Assembly (NCBI GenBank): GCA_047602365.1
Contig: JASGHM010000001.1
Coordinates: forward strand, 682,001-746,000
Direction: 5' to 3'
Length of the DNA: 64,000 nucleotides
Source of the DNA: Piscinibacter sp047602365
Lineage (GTDB): Bacteria > Pseudomonadota > Gammaproteobacteria > Burkholderiales > Burkholderiaceae_C
Shown here: in pieces, positions 38,748-46,883 of the stretch
How the letters are laid out: the number at the start of each line of letters is the position of its first letter
How positions within the stretch are numbered: the first letter of the stretch is position 1
Notes under the pieces: generated by a model
Database searches by the model: none
Told to the model about the DNA's origin: nothing
What the model saw: only the letters and a program-made list of their open reading frames with translations
Position numbers and translations under genes: made by a program

Positions 38748-40373
38748 ATGTACGCCCGCTTCTTCGGCCTGAGGCAGCAGCCCTTCTCGATCGCGCCGGA
38801 CCCTCGCTACCTCTACATGAGCGAGCGCCACCGCGAGGCGCTGGCGCACCTGCTGTACGGCGTCACCGGCGGCGGCGGCTTCGTGCTGCTGACCGGCGAG
38901 ATCGGCGCGGGCAAGACCACGGTGTGCCGCTGCTTCCTCGAGCAGATCCCGAAGCGCTGCAACGTCGCCTACATCTTCAACCCCAAGCAGACCGTCACCG
39001 AGCTGCTGCGCTCGGTCTGCGACGAGTTCCGCATCCCGCGCCGGCCCGAGGGCGCGACGGTGAAGGACTACGTCGACGCGCTCAACGAGTTCCTGCTGCA
39101 GACGCATTCGGTCGGCCAGTCCAACGTGCTGATCATCGACGAGGCGCAGAACCTGTCGGCCGATGTGCTCGAGCAGCTGCGCCTCTTGACCAACCTCGAG
39201 ACGCACGAGCGCAAGCTGCTGCAGATCATCCTGATCGGCCAGCCCGAGCTGCGCACCATGCTCGCGCGGCCGGAGCTGGAGCAGCTGGCGCAACGTGTCA
39301 TCGCGCGCTTCCACCTCGAGGCGCTGACGCCCAAGGAGACGGTGCGCTACATCCGCCACCGCCTGTCGGTGGCCGGCATGAACCGGCCGCTGCCCTTCGA
39401 GCCCGACGCGCTCAAGCGTGTCTACCAGCTGTCGCGCGGCGTGCCGCGACGCATCAACCTGCTGTGCGACCGCGCACTGCTCGGCGCCTATGCGGGCAAC
39501 AAGCCGTCGGTGGACGTGGCGATCGTCGAGAAGGCCGCCGCCGAGGTGTTCGACGGCACGCTGCCGCAGGATGCGCTGCACGGCGGCGGGCGCTGGCGCC
39601 GCCTGGCGTTCGCCGCCGCTGCCGTCGCCGGCCTCGGCCTGGCCCTGTGGGCCGGCGTGGCCTACGAACGCCATGCCGGGGCGCGGCCGGAGGCCGCGGC
39701 GGCGCCGGCCAGCGCGGCATCGGCGGCGCTGCTCGCGCAGGCCGCCTCCGCACCGGCGTCCCCATCGGCGGCCTCGTCACCGGCGCCGGCCGACCCGAAG
39801 GCGGTGCTGGCCGCGGCTTGGCGCAGCGAGGCCGATGCCTGGCGCGCGCTGGCCCCGGCCTGGAAGATCTCGCTGGACGAGGGCGAGCCCTGCGCATCGG
39901 CGGCACGCCAGCAGCTGCAGTGCTTCCGCAGCAGCAGCACGCTGGCACTGATCCGCCAGCTCGACCGCCCGGTACTGCTGACGCTGCAGTCGGGCGGCAG
40001 GCCTGCCTACGCGGTGCTGACCGGCCTGAGCGCGCGCAGCGCGACGCTGGCCACCGGCGACGGCGAACTGAGCCTGCCGCTGGCCTCGCTGGCCGAAGTC
40101 TGGCGCGGCGAGTTCGCGACGCTGTGGCGCACACCGCCGGGTTATGCGGACGGCGCGCCGGTCGACTGGCTGTCGGCGCAGCTGGCCGCCGCGCAGGGCG
40201 AGCCGGCACCGCCCGCGCCGACACGCTTCGACGCGGCGCTGCGCAAGCGGCTCGACGCCTTCCAGGTCGCGCAGGGCCTCAAGCCGGACGGCCTGGCCGG
40301 CCCGCTGACGCTGATGCTGATCAACCGCGCCACCGGCGTCGCCGAACCGCGACTGCTCGCACAAAGGCCCTGA
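38748..40373 (+). CDS. GspA/ExeA-like AAA ATPase with peptidoglycan-binding domain
   Basis: A 541-residue protein. The N-terminus MYARFFGLRQQPFSIAPDPRYL is the ExeA hallmark. Walker A GEIGAGKTT is at residues 50-58 and Walker B LIIDEAQNL near 128-136. A single membrane segment (about 286-305) leads to an Ala/Pro linker and a C-terminal peptidoglycan-binding domain (LRKRLDAFQVAQGLKPDGLAG). In Aeromonas, ExeA and ExeB work with peptidoglycan to insert the type II secretin. The length is near that of ExeA (about 547). No gsp secretion genes are in the window, so it serves a system coded elsewhere. gspB follows after 2 bp. Confidence 0.88.
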   Translation: MYARFFGLRQQPFSIAPDPRYLYMSERHREALAHLLYGVTGGGGFVLLTGEIGAGKTTVCRCFLEQIPKRCNVAYIFNPKQTVTELLRSVCDEFRIPRRPEGATVKDYVDALNEFLLQTHSVGQSNVLIIDEAQNLSADVLEQLRLLTNLETHERKLLQIILIGQPELRTMLARPELEQLAQRVIARFHLEALTPKETVRYIRHRLSVAGMNRPLPFEPDALKRVYQLSRGVPRRINLLCDRALLGAYAGNKPSVDVAIVEKAAAEVFDGTLPQDALHGGGRWRRLAFAAAAVAGLGLALWAGVAYERHAGARPEAAAAPASAASAALLAQAASAPASPSAASSPAPADPKAVLAAAWRSEADAWRALAPAWKISLDEGEPCASAARQQLQCFRSSSTLALIRQLDRPVLLTLQSGGRPAYAVLTGLSARSATLATGDGELSLPLASLAEVWRGEFATLWRTPPGYADGAPVDWLSAQLAAAQGEPAPPAPTRFDAALRKRLDAFQVAQGLKPDGLAGPLTLMLINRATGVAEPRLLAQRP

Positions 40374-40375
40374 CC

Positions 40376-41059
40376 ATGTCCTACATCCTCGACGCCTTGC
40401 GGCGGGCCGATGCAGAGCGCGAACGCGGCGGCGTGCCCGGCCTGCACACCCAGGCGATGCCCGAGCTCGGCGACGACGAGCACGCCACACGTTCGCGCGG
40501 CCTGCGGCCCTGGCACTGGGTGGTGCTGGGCCTGGCCGGTGGGCTGGCCGCGGCACTGGCCTGGCAATGGAACGGCAGCAGCGAGACGGCGCCGCCACCG
40601 CCGGCCGCACCTGCACCCCCGCCCGTGGCCCGCGCAGCGGAGCCGGCACACGCTCCACCGCCGGCGCTGCCGGGGCCTGCGCCGGTGCCGCCGCCGATCG
40701 CGGCAGCGCCTGCCGCCGCACCGGCCGTGGCGCCGGCCATCGCACCGATGCGTGCCACGCCGGCGCCGTCCAGTCCCGCTGCCAGCGCCGTTGCCGGCAC
40801 AGCCGCCGTGCCGGCGGCCGCGGAGCCGCAGCGTGTGTCCTCGCTCGCCGCGCTGCCTCCCGAGGCGCGCGCCGGGCTGCCGGCGCTGGCCTTCGGTGGC
40901 TCGATCTACTCGAACACGCCGGCCAACCGGCTGCTGATCGTCAACGGCCAGTTGCTGCACGAGGGCGAGGCACTCGGCCCCGGCGTCACGCTCGAGCAGA
41001 TCAAGCCGAAGGCCGCGGTGATCAACATCCGCGGCCAGCGCTTCGAAGTCGGGCTCTGA
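40376..41059 (+). CDS. GspB/ExeB-like inner membrane protein
   Basis: A 227-residue protein that begins MSYILDALRRADAERERG, the conserved N-terminus of GspB. One membrane segment (about residues 45-62) is followed by a long Pro/Ala-rich linker across the periplasm. The C-terminal domain (SSLAALPPEARAGLPALAFGGSIYS ... IKPKAAVINIRGQRFEV, residues about 160-227) is the GspB fold. It would form the GspAB complex with the upstream protein. The start is 2 bp after the gspA stop. A hairpin at 41089-41117 follows. Confidence 0.86.
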   Translation: MSYILDALRRADAERERGGVPGLHTQAMPELGDDEHATRSRGLRPWHWVVLGLAGGLAAALAWQWNGSSETAPPPPAAPAPPPVARAAEPAHAPPPALPGPAPVPPPIAAAPAAAPAVAPAIAPMRATPAPSSPAASAVAGTAAVPAAAEPQRVSSLAALPPEARAGLPALAFGGSIYSNTPANRLLIVNGQLLHEGEALGPGVTLEQIKPKAAVINIRGQRFEVGL

Positions 41060-41088
41060 ATCCGCGTCGTCGACGCCTGAACGAAAAC

Positions 41089-41117
41089 GGCCGGCGCGGT
41101 CGCGAGACCGGCCGGCC
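41089..41117. terminator. Strong GC hairpin between convergent genes
   Basis: GGCCGGCGCGGTC and GACCGGCCGGCC pair into a 12-bp stem with one bulged base and a GCGA tetraloop. It lies 30 bp after the gspB stop and 29 bp from the stop of the convergent small membrane protein gene, so it can end transcription from both sides. There is no clear U-tract. Confidence 0.6.
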
Positions 41118-41145
41118 GAGAACGGGCGCGAGGCCCGTGCGAGGC

Positions 41146-41343
41146 TTACTTGGCTGCGGAAGCGGTGTCGGACGCCGCTGCCGGTGCGGCTGCCGGCGCA
41201 GACGCCGGTGCGGAGGCCGCGGCCGGTGCGTGCATCGCGTCGGCGCCATGCTTCTCGCCGCCCATGTCGATGTCACCGCCCTTGCTCAGCACGAAGATGG
41301 CGAGCGCGGCGAACACCACGAAGGCGATCAGGATCTTCCACAT
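41146..41343 (-). CDS. Small single-pass membrane protein with Ala/Pro-rich tail
   Basis: A 65-residue protein. Residues about 2-19 form one membrane helix (WKILIAFVVFAALAIFVL), followed by a polar segment with MGGEKHGADAMHAP and a low-complexity Ala/Ser/Pro tail. I know no family for it. It lies 19 bp downstream of the MHS permease gene on the same strand and may be co-transcribed; a helper for the permease is possible but unproven. The hydrophobic segment, a plausible ATG with AGGAG upstream (GTCAGGAGCC), and its place within a transcription unit support it as real. Confidence 0.6.
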   Translation of the reverse strand: MWKILIAFVVFAALAIFVLSKGGDIDMGGEKHGADAMHAPAAASAPASAPAAAPAAASDTASAAK

Positions 41344-41362
41344 GATCGTTGGCTCCTGACTC

Positions 41363-43039
41363 TCAGTCCTTGGCGTAGATGTCGACGTCCTTGGTCTCGC
41401 GCACGAACAGCATGCCGATGACGAAGGTGACGGCGGCGATGATGATCGGGTACCACAGGCCGTTGTACATGTTGCCGGTCTGCGCCACGATGGCGAAGGC
41501 GGTGGTCGGCAGCAGGCCGCCGAACCAGCCGTTGCCGATGTGGTACGGCAGGCTCATCGAGGTGTAGCGGATGCGCGTCGGGAACATCTCGACCAGCATC
41601 GCGGCGATCGGGCCGTAGACCATCGTCACGAGGATGACCAGGATCACCAGGATGCCGATGATCAGCGGCTTGTTCATCTTCGCCGGGTCGGCCTTGGCCG
41701 GGTAGCCGGCAGCCTTCAGCGTGTCGGCCACCGACTTCTTGAACTCGGCGTCCTTCTTCTTCGCCTCGTCGGCCGCAATGCCCTTCGAGGTGTAGCTGGC
41801 GATCACCGTCTCGCCGACCTTGATGCTGGCGGGCGTGCCGGCAGCGGCGACTTCGTTCTCGTAGCTCACCGAGCTGGCGGCCAGCACCTGCTTGGCGATG
41901 TCGCACGAGCTGGTGAACTTCACCGTGCCGGTCGGGTTGAACTGGAACGAGCACTCGGCCGGGTCCGCCACCACGACGACCTTGTTCTTCGCCTGGGCGG
42001 CGGCGAGGTCGGGGTTGGCCGCCTCGGTCAGCGCCTTGAACAGCGGGAAGTAGGTCAGCGCAGCGATCAGGCAGCCGGCCATGATGATGGGCTTGCGGCC
42101 GATCTTGTCCGACAGCGTGCCGAACACGATGAAGAACGGCGTGCCGATCAGCAGCGACACCGCGATCATGATGTTGGCCGTCGCGCCGTCGACCTTCAGC
42201 GCCTGCGTCAGGAAGAACAGCGCGTAGAACTGGCCGGTGTACCAGACCACCGCCTGGCCGGCGGTCAGGCCGATCAGCGCCAGGATCACGATCTTCAGGT
42301 TCTTCCACTGGCCGAACGACTCGGTCAGCGGTGCCTTCGAGGTCTTGCCCTCTTCCTTCATCTTCTTGAAGGCCGGAGACTCGTTCATCGACAGGCGGAT
42401 CCACACCGAGATGCCTAGCAGGATGATCGAGACGATGAACGGGATGCGCCAGCCCCAGTCGGAGAACGCCGCCTCGCCGATGGCGGTGCGGGTGCCGAGG
42501 ATGACCATCAGCGACAGGAACAGGCCCAGCGTCGCGGTGGTCTGGATCCACGAGGTGTAGGCGCCGCGCTTGCCGTGCGGCGCGTGCTCGGCGACGTAGG
42601 TCGCGGCACCGCCGTACTCGCCGCCGAGCGCCAGGCCCTGCAGCAGACGCAGGATGATCAGGATCACCGGCGCGGCGACGCCGATCGAGGCGTAGGTGGG
42701 CAGGATGCCGACGATGAAGGTCGACAGGCCCATGATCAGGATCGTCACCAGGAAGGTGTACTTGCGGCCGATCATGTCGCCCAGGCGGCCGAAGAAGATC
42801 GCGCCGAACGGCCGCACGATGAAGCCGGCGGCGAAGGCCAGCAGCGCGAAGATGAAGGCCGAGCCGGCGTCGAGGCCGGAGAAGAACTGCTTGGCGATGA
42901 TCGCCGCGAGTGAGCCGTACAGGTAGAAGTCGTACCACTCGAAGACGGTGCCGAGCGACGAGGCGAAGATGACCTTCTTCTCCTCCGCCGTCATCGGCGC
43001 GGCCGCGGCGGCGGACTTGCCTAGCGTGCTGGTTGCCAT
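41363..43039 (-). CDS. MHS-family MFS transporter with large periplasmic insertion
   Basis: A 558-residue proton-linked metabolite symporter of the MHS group (ProP, KgtP, ShiA relatives). GTVFEWYDFYLYG at residues 30-42, GRLGDMIGRKYTF near 84-96, LLQGLALGGEYGGAATYVAEHAP near 132-154 and SDKIGRKP near 310 are family motifs. Normal members are about 430-500 residues. The extra length is a hydrophilic insert at about residues 340-456, between membrane segments 9 and 10 on the periplasmic side, with Cys363 and Cys379 that could form a disulfide. ATG 43039 is chosen for its TGGAG site. A 59-bp repeat array (43107-43165) lies 68 bp upstream, matching one before yjcH-actP. The substrate is probably a carboxylate. 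Confidence 0.85.
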   Translation of the reverse strand: MATSTLGKSAAAAAPMTAEEKKVIFASSLGTVFEWYDFYLYGSLAAIIAKQFFSGLDAGSAFIFALLAFAAGFIVRPFGAIFFGRLGDMIGRKYTFLVTILIMGLSTFIVGILPTYASIGVAAPVILIILRLLQGLALGGEYGGAATYVAEHAPHGKRGAYTSWIQTTATLGLFLSLMVILGTRTAIGEAAFSDWGWRIPFIVSIILLGISVWIRLSMNESPAFKKMKEEGKTSKAPLTESFGQWKNLKIVILALIGLTAGQAVVWYTGQFYALFFLTQALKVDGATANIMIAVSLLIGTPFFIVFGTLSDKIGRKPIIMAGCLIAALTYFPLFKALTEAANPDLAAAQAKNKVVVVADPAECSFQFNPTGTVKFTSSCDIAKQVLAASSVSYENEVAAAGTPASIKVGETVIASYTSKGIAADEAKKKDAEFKKSVADTLKAAGYPAKADPAKMNKPLIIGILVILVILVTMVYGPIAAMLVEMFPTRIRYTSMSLPYHIGNGWFGGLLPTTAFAIVAQTGNMYNGLWYPIIIAAVTFVIGMLFVRETKDVDIYAKD

Positions 43040-43106
43040 GTCGTTGAACTCCAGGAAGTTGAGACGCCGCCCCTCGGCGACATGCAACGCAATGTCGATG
43101 CGGGCT

Positions 43107-43165
43107 CTGACCGTTCTCTGACGCTTCCCCAACACAAGCTGACGCCAAGCTGAAGGGACGCTGAC
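43107..43165 (-). promoter_or_regulatory. 59-bp direct-repeat array upstream of MHS permease
   Basis: Read on the plus strand: CTGAC, N6, CTGAC, N6, CCAAC, N5, CTGAC, N6, CTGAA, N6, CTGAC. Repeat units start at 43107, 43118, 43129, 43139, 43150 and 43161, so the period is 11, 11, 10, 11, 11 bases, one helical turn each. The identical layout with the same variant units occurs at 53749-53807. The rest of the 43040-43412 gap has no convincing gene. Tandem units on one face of the helix suit an OmpR/PhoB-type activator, but the protein is unknown. Confidence 0.75.
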
Positions 43166-43412
43166 AAACTCGGGTGCAACCCTCGCTCTTCTTCCCTCGA
43201 TGCGAAAACTCAGGGAAAGCGAGCAGTGCCGCGACCTGGTCGCCGATCGAGCGGTTTCGCGTGCCGACCATCCCTATGTCGAGCTGGGCGACGTCCCCAT
43301 TTCGAACCATGCGGCAGCGAACGTGCCGGCCTACCTTTGCTGCCGAGGCCACGCACATGGCCCCGCGCCCGCCCCGGCGGTGCGCGCCCTCTCACCTTTC
43401 AGGAGACCCGGC

Positions 43413-43883
43413 ATGAAACTCATCTCTTCCGCACTCGTCCTCGCCACCGCACTGGCTGCCCATGTCCCGAGCGCCCACGCCGGCGCTGCCGCGCTGGTAC
43501 TCAACCGCGTCACGCTGACCAACGTCAGCGACGCTGCCGGCCTGTGGCAGCACGAAGGCGGCAACATCATGAAGGGCGGCGTGAAGGTCGGCCAGTACGC
43601 GCTGCAGCGCCGCGTCACCACCGGCGGCACCACCGCGCCGCTGAACACCGCGGCCACCACCATCACGCTGTTCTTCGCCACCGCCTCGGGCTCGGCGCCG
43701 CAGAACATCGTGCTGCAGGGCGCGCACGACTTCGGCCCGGGCAACTTCCGCGGCAGCGTCAGCGGTGCGTCGAACCGCTTCAGCTGGATCCAGGGTGGCG
43801 ACGCCACCTACAGCTCGCCGGCCGCCGGCACGCTCAGCCTGGTCATCAGCTGGGCCGGTGCGTCGCAGCTCACCCTGCCCTGA
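43413..43883 (+). CDS. Exported protein of unknown function
   Basis: A 156-residue protein with a clear signal peptide (KLISSALVLATALAAHVPSAHA, cleavage about residue 23). The mature part is rich in Gly, Thr, Ser and Ala, with alternating hydrophobic residues (TITLFFATAS, TLSLVISWAG, SQLTLP), suggesting a small beta-sandwich or barrel. It has no cysteine. I recognise no family. ATG 43413 has AGGAGA seven bases upstream; the in-frame upstream extension to 43200 lacks such a site and would bury the signal peptide. It is followed after 15 bp by another exported protein gene, so the two probably form a unit. Confidence 0.65.
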   Translation: MKLISSALVLATALAAHVPSAHAGAAALVLNRVTLTNVSDAAGLWQHEGGNIMKGGVKVGQYALQRRVTTGGTTAPLNTAATTITLFFATASGSAPQNIVLQGAHDFGPGNFRGSVSGASNRFSWIQGGDATYSSPAAGTLSLVISWAGASQLTLP

Positions 43884-43898
43884 GCGGCGCCCGCCGAG

Positions 43899-44696
43899 AT
43901 GCGCACCGACATCCGCCGGCGCAGTCTGGTCGCGGCGCTGGCGCTCGGCCTGGGCGGCCTGATGGTCGCCTGGGTCGGCGGCATGCCGGCGCCGCACGAT
44001 GCCGGCGTCGCGAGCGTCGGCGTCGCGGCGCTGACGCTGCGCCAAGCCGCCGATGCACTGGCGGCGCGCTACCAGCTGCGCATCGTGATCGATCCCGCGG
44101 TGCGCGGCGACACACCGGCGCCGTTCGATCCGAACGACGCGTCGCTGCCGCTCGAGACGCAGCTGCAGCGTCTGTTCGCTGGCCATGAACTGCTGCTGCA
44201 CCACACGGCCGACCGCGGCAGCGGTGCGCGCCTGGTGGCCGCCTGGGTGTTCGCGCGCGCGGAGGATGTGTCGGTGGCGCCGCGGCCGACCGCGGCCCTG
44301 GCGGCAACGACGACGGCGCCGACGATCGTCGCAGCGGCCATGCTGCCCGCGGCCGCGCCTGCCGCGCCGCGAAGCGAACCAGGCCGTGGCCTGCACGATG
44401 CCGACGAGCAGGTACGACTGCAGGCGCTGCAGTCGAGCGGCAGCGACACCCCGCCCGCGAGCCCGCACGAGCTTCGCCGCCTGGTCGAGAACGACCCTTC
44501 GGAGGCGGTTCGCCTGCAGGCGCTGGAGGCACTCGCCGCGCATCCGGAGTCCGGCGAGGCCGAGCTGCGCCAGCTGATCGAGCAGCTCGCCGCCAACCCG
44601 TACACGCTGCTGGGCGAGCAGGCGCGCGCGCTGCGCGAGGCGCGCCAGGCCAGCCTCGCGGGGCTGACGCCCGAGCCGATCGACTCGCCGCCCTGA
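43899..44696 (+). CDS. Exported protein with STN-like N-terminal domain
   Basis: A 265-residue protein. A hydrophobic segment at about residues 9-27 is a signal anchor or signal peptide. Residues about 44-102 resemble the secretin/TonB short N-terminal domain: LTLRQAADALAARYQLRIVIDPAVRG, then LPLETQLQRLFAGHELLLHHT. After an Ala/Thr-rich linker, residues about 165-250 are helical and HEAT-like (ASPHELRRLVENDPSEAVRLQALEALAAHPESG). It is neither a secretin nor a receptor, as no barrel follows. It is 15 bp downstream of the preceding exported protein gene. Function unknown; a periplasmic adaptor is possible. Confidence 0.62.
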   Translation: MRTDIRRRSLVAALALGLGGLMVAWVGGMPAPHDAGVASVGVAALTLRQAADALAARYQLRIVIDPAVRGDTPAPFDPNDASLPLETQLQRLFAGHELLLHHTADRGSGARLVAAWVFARAEDVSVAPRPTAALAATTTAPTIVAAAMLPAAAPAAPRSEPGRGLHDADEQVRLQALQSSGSDTPPASPHELRRLVENDPSEAVRLQALEALAAHPESGEAELRQLIEQLAANPYTLLGEQARALREARQASLAGLTPEPIDSPP

Positions 44697-44717
44697 ACGC
44701 CCGGATGCCCGGAGCGA

Positions 44718-46883
44718 TCAGTAGCGCACGCGCGCGTAGTAGGTCTGCTGCGCCGCCTCGCGCGCCTGCGCCAGCGTGTGGATGCCACGCTCGGCGAGCA
44801 GCGGCACCAGCTTCAGGAAGATCTCCGCGGTGACCATCGCGTCGCCCACCGCGGTGTGGCGGCCCAGCACGTTGACGCCGAGTCGCTCGGCGATCGCCTC
44901 CAGCCGGTGCGACTGCTGCTGCGGGTGCACGACCGCCGACAGCAGCAGCGTGTCGAGCACCGGCTGGTCGAACACCACGCCCGTAGCCGCCTGCTTCAGC
45001 TCGAGGAAGCGCATGTCGAAGGCGGCGTTGTGCGCGACCAGCACGGTGTCCTGCGCGAAGGCATGAAAGGCCGGCAACACATCGACGATGCTCGGCGCGC
45101 CGGCGACCATCGCGGGCGTGATGCCGTGGATCGGGATGCCGGCCTCGGGAATGTCGCGCCGCGGGTCGACCAGTTGCTCGAACACGTCCTCGCGGCGCAG
45201 CTTGCCGGCGACGATGCGTGTCGCGCCGATCTGCAGGATCTCGTCGCCCTCGCCGGGGTTCAGGCCGGTGGTCTCGGTGTCGAACACCGTGTAGGCGAGT
45301 TCGGCCAGCGGCCGGTCGGCCAGTTCGCGCGATTGTTCGCTGGCGCGGAACAGGTCGAAGTCGTAGACCTCGGGGCGGCTCTCGGTGCGCACGATCTGCG
45401 CCGCGGCGAGCTGCTCGCCGCCGGCGGCCAGCGGCAGCAGCAGGCGGAAGAAGGACTCGTGGCGCACCCGTTCGCGCTCGAACCAGAACGCGCCGTCGTG
45501 GCGCTCGACCACGTCGCGCACCGTCAGCGCCAGGCTCTCGGCGCCGATGCGCATCGCATCGGTCTCCCAGCCCATCACCGTCTCGGTGCTCATCGCCTGG
45601 CCGATCCAGGCCAGGTCCAGCCGCGCGCGGCCGCCGGCTTCGGCCAGGCGCAGCTGCACCATCTTCAGCCCGTACTCGTCGACCAGGCGACCGGCCAGGT
45701 AGACCAGCGTCTGCAGCAGCGAGAAGCTGTCGACCTTCAGCCACAGCGACGCATCGACCTCGTGCGCCGCGACGCGGCAACCGCATTGCGCCTCGATGCG
45801 CCGCACCGCGGCGGCGACCAGGTCGGCGCCGAGCATGTCCTCCAGCGGCCAGCGTGTTTTCATCGTCTGCGCGGTGTGGCTGGCGAGTTCCTGGATGCGC
45901 CGGCTCATCGCGCCCACCTCGTCGCGGATCACGCCGTGGAAACGTTCGCGCGTGGCGGCATCGACGTCCTCGAAGTCCAGCATCTCCACCGCCGCCTGCA
46001 GGTTGCCCAGCGACGCGCGGCTGCCTTCGCTGAGCGCGTGCAGCAGTGCATCGCGACCGGACTCGTCGGCGAAGTCGCGGGTGATGTTCTCCAGCATCAG
46101 CACGAAGCCGTTGAGCGAGACCTCGCCGGGCTGGGCGTCGATGGCGCGCACCGGTGCCATCTGAACGCGCAGCAGCTGCCCGGCGCGCGTGCCGGTGACG
46201 AACTGCGCCGACGGGTGCGCCGCGCCACGCTGCAGGCGCTGCTGCACGCTCTCCAGCGCATGGGCGATCAGCGCACGGTCGAACACCGCATAGATCGAGC
46301 GGCCCAGGCCGAGCAGCTCGGCGCCGCCGCCGACCGCCGGTGCGCTGGACAGCGCACGGAACTGCGTTCGCGCGCGGCTGTTGTAGAGCAGGATGCGGCC
46401 GTCGAGGTTGCACACCACCACGCTCTGCGTCAGCTCGGCCATCAGCGCGGCCAGGCGGTTGCGCTCCTGCTCGACGCTGCGGCTGGCCTCGCGCACCTGC
46501 GCCGCGATGTCGGCACGCAGCTCGCCGCGCTGGCGCGAAAGCGCGTTGACCACCTCGGCGAGCGCGCGCACTTCGGCGCCGCCTTGCGGCTCCAGCTCGC
46601 GCTGCACGTCGGCAGCGAGCAGCACGCGTGCTTCTTCGGCCAGCCGTGCCGGCGCGGCGATCCAGCGCTGGTAGGCCTCGCGTGCCAGCCAGCCAAGGAC
46701 CGCGGAGAGCAGCAGCCAGCCGAGCAGCAGCAGCGCGGCACGCGGCTCCAGCATCGCCCCGAGCGCGGCACGTTCGGCCGGCTCCAGCGTCGCCGCGAAC
46801 AGCAGGCCGCCGCCCAGCGCCCACAGCGCCAGTACGGCGCCGGGCAGCAGCGCCGCCAGCCACTCGCGGCGATCGATCTTCAT
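44718..46883 (-). CDS. Membrane PAS sensor fused to DnaQ-like 3'-5' exonuclease
   Basis: A 721-residue fusion. Two N-terminal membrane segments (about residues 11-31 and 49-68) lead to a HAMP-like/coiled-coil region, a PAS domain (about 150-265, VVCNLDGRILLYNSRARTQF) and a kinase-like dimerisation helix (ALSEGSRASLGNLQAAVEML) that has no phospho-accepting histidine. A weak ATPase-like region follows. The C-terminal 190 residues are a DEDDh exonuclease: FDTETTG (D535, E537), HNAAFD (D623) and HTAVGDA (H676, D681), all catalytic residues present. The start overlaps the response regulator stop (ATGA). DnaQ-type exonucleases are known beside CrbS-like kinase loci; the fusion to a degenerate sensor is the unusual part. 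It may degrade nucleic acid or a small nucleotide under sensor control. Confidence 0.8.
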   Translation of the reverse strand: MKIDRREWLAALLPGAVLALWALGGGLLFAATLEPAERAALGAMLEPRAALLLLGWLLLSAVLGWLAREAYQRWIAAPARLAEEARVLLAADVQRELEPQGGAEVRALAEVVNALSRQRGELRADIAAQVREASRSVEQERNRLAALMAELTQSVVVCNLDGRILLYNSRARTQFRALSSAPAVGGGAELLGLGRSIYAVFDRALIAHALESVQQRLQRGAAHPSAQFVTGTRAGQLLRVQMAPVRAIDAQPGEVSLNGFVLMLENITRDFADESGRDALLHALSEGSRASLGNLQAAVEMLDFEDVDAATRERFHGVIRDEVGAMSRRIQELASHTAQTMKTRWPLEDMLGADLVAAAVRRIEAQCGCRVAAHEVDASLWLKVDSFSLLQTLVYLAGRLVDEYGLKMVQLRLAEAGGRARLDLAWIGQAMSTETVMGWETDAMRIGAESLALTVRDVVERHDGAFWFERERVRHESFFRLLLPLAAGGEQLAAAQIVRTESRPEVYDFDLFRASEQSRELADRPLAELAYTVFDTETTGLNPGEGDEILQIGATRIVAGKLRREDVFEQLVDPRRDIPEAGIPIHGITPAMVAGAPSIVDVLPAFHAFAQDTVLVAHNAAFDMRFLELKQAATGVVFDQPVLDTLLLSAVVHPQQQSHRLEAIAERLGVNVLGRHTAVGDAMVTAEIFLKLVPLLAERGIHTLAQAREAAQQTYYARVRY

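Noticed and set aside
37499..40375. Upstream extension of the gspB and gspA frames across the receptor gene
   Set aside because: These stretches are antisense to the TonB receptor and have shadow composition; the conserved starts MYARFFGLRQ and MSYILDALRR fix the true starts at 38748 and 40376.
40591..40830. Low-complexity Pro/Ala coding repeat as a possible tandem repeat locus
   Set aside because: It is the flexible periplasmic linker normal for GspB proteins, with no exact repeat unit.
43107..43165. CRISPR-like or microsatellite repeat
   Set aside because: Units are only 5 bases with 11-base period and unequal spacers; the exact copy of the layout before actP shows an operator, not a CRISPR array or slippage repeat.
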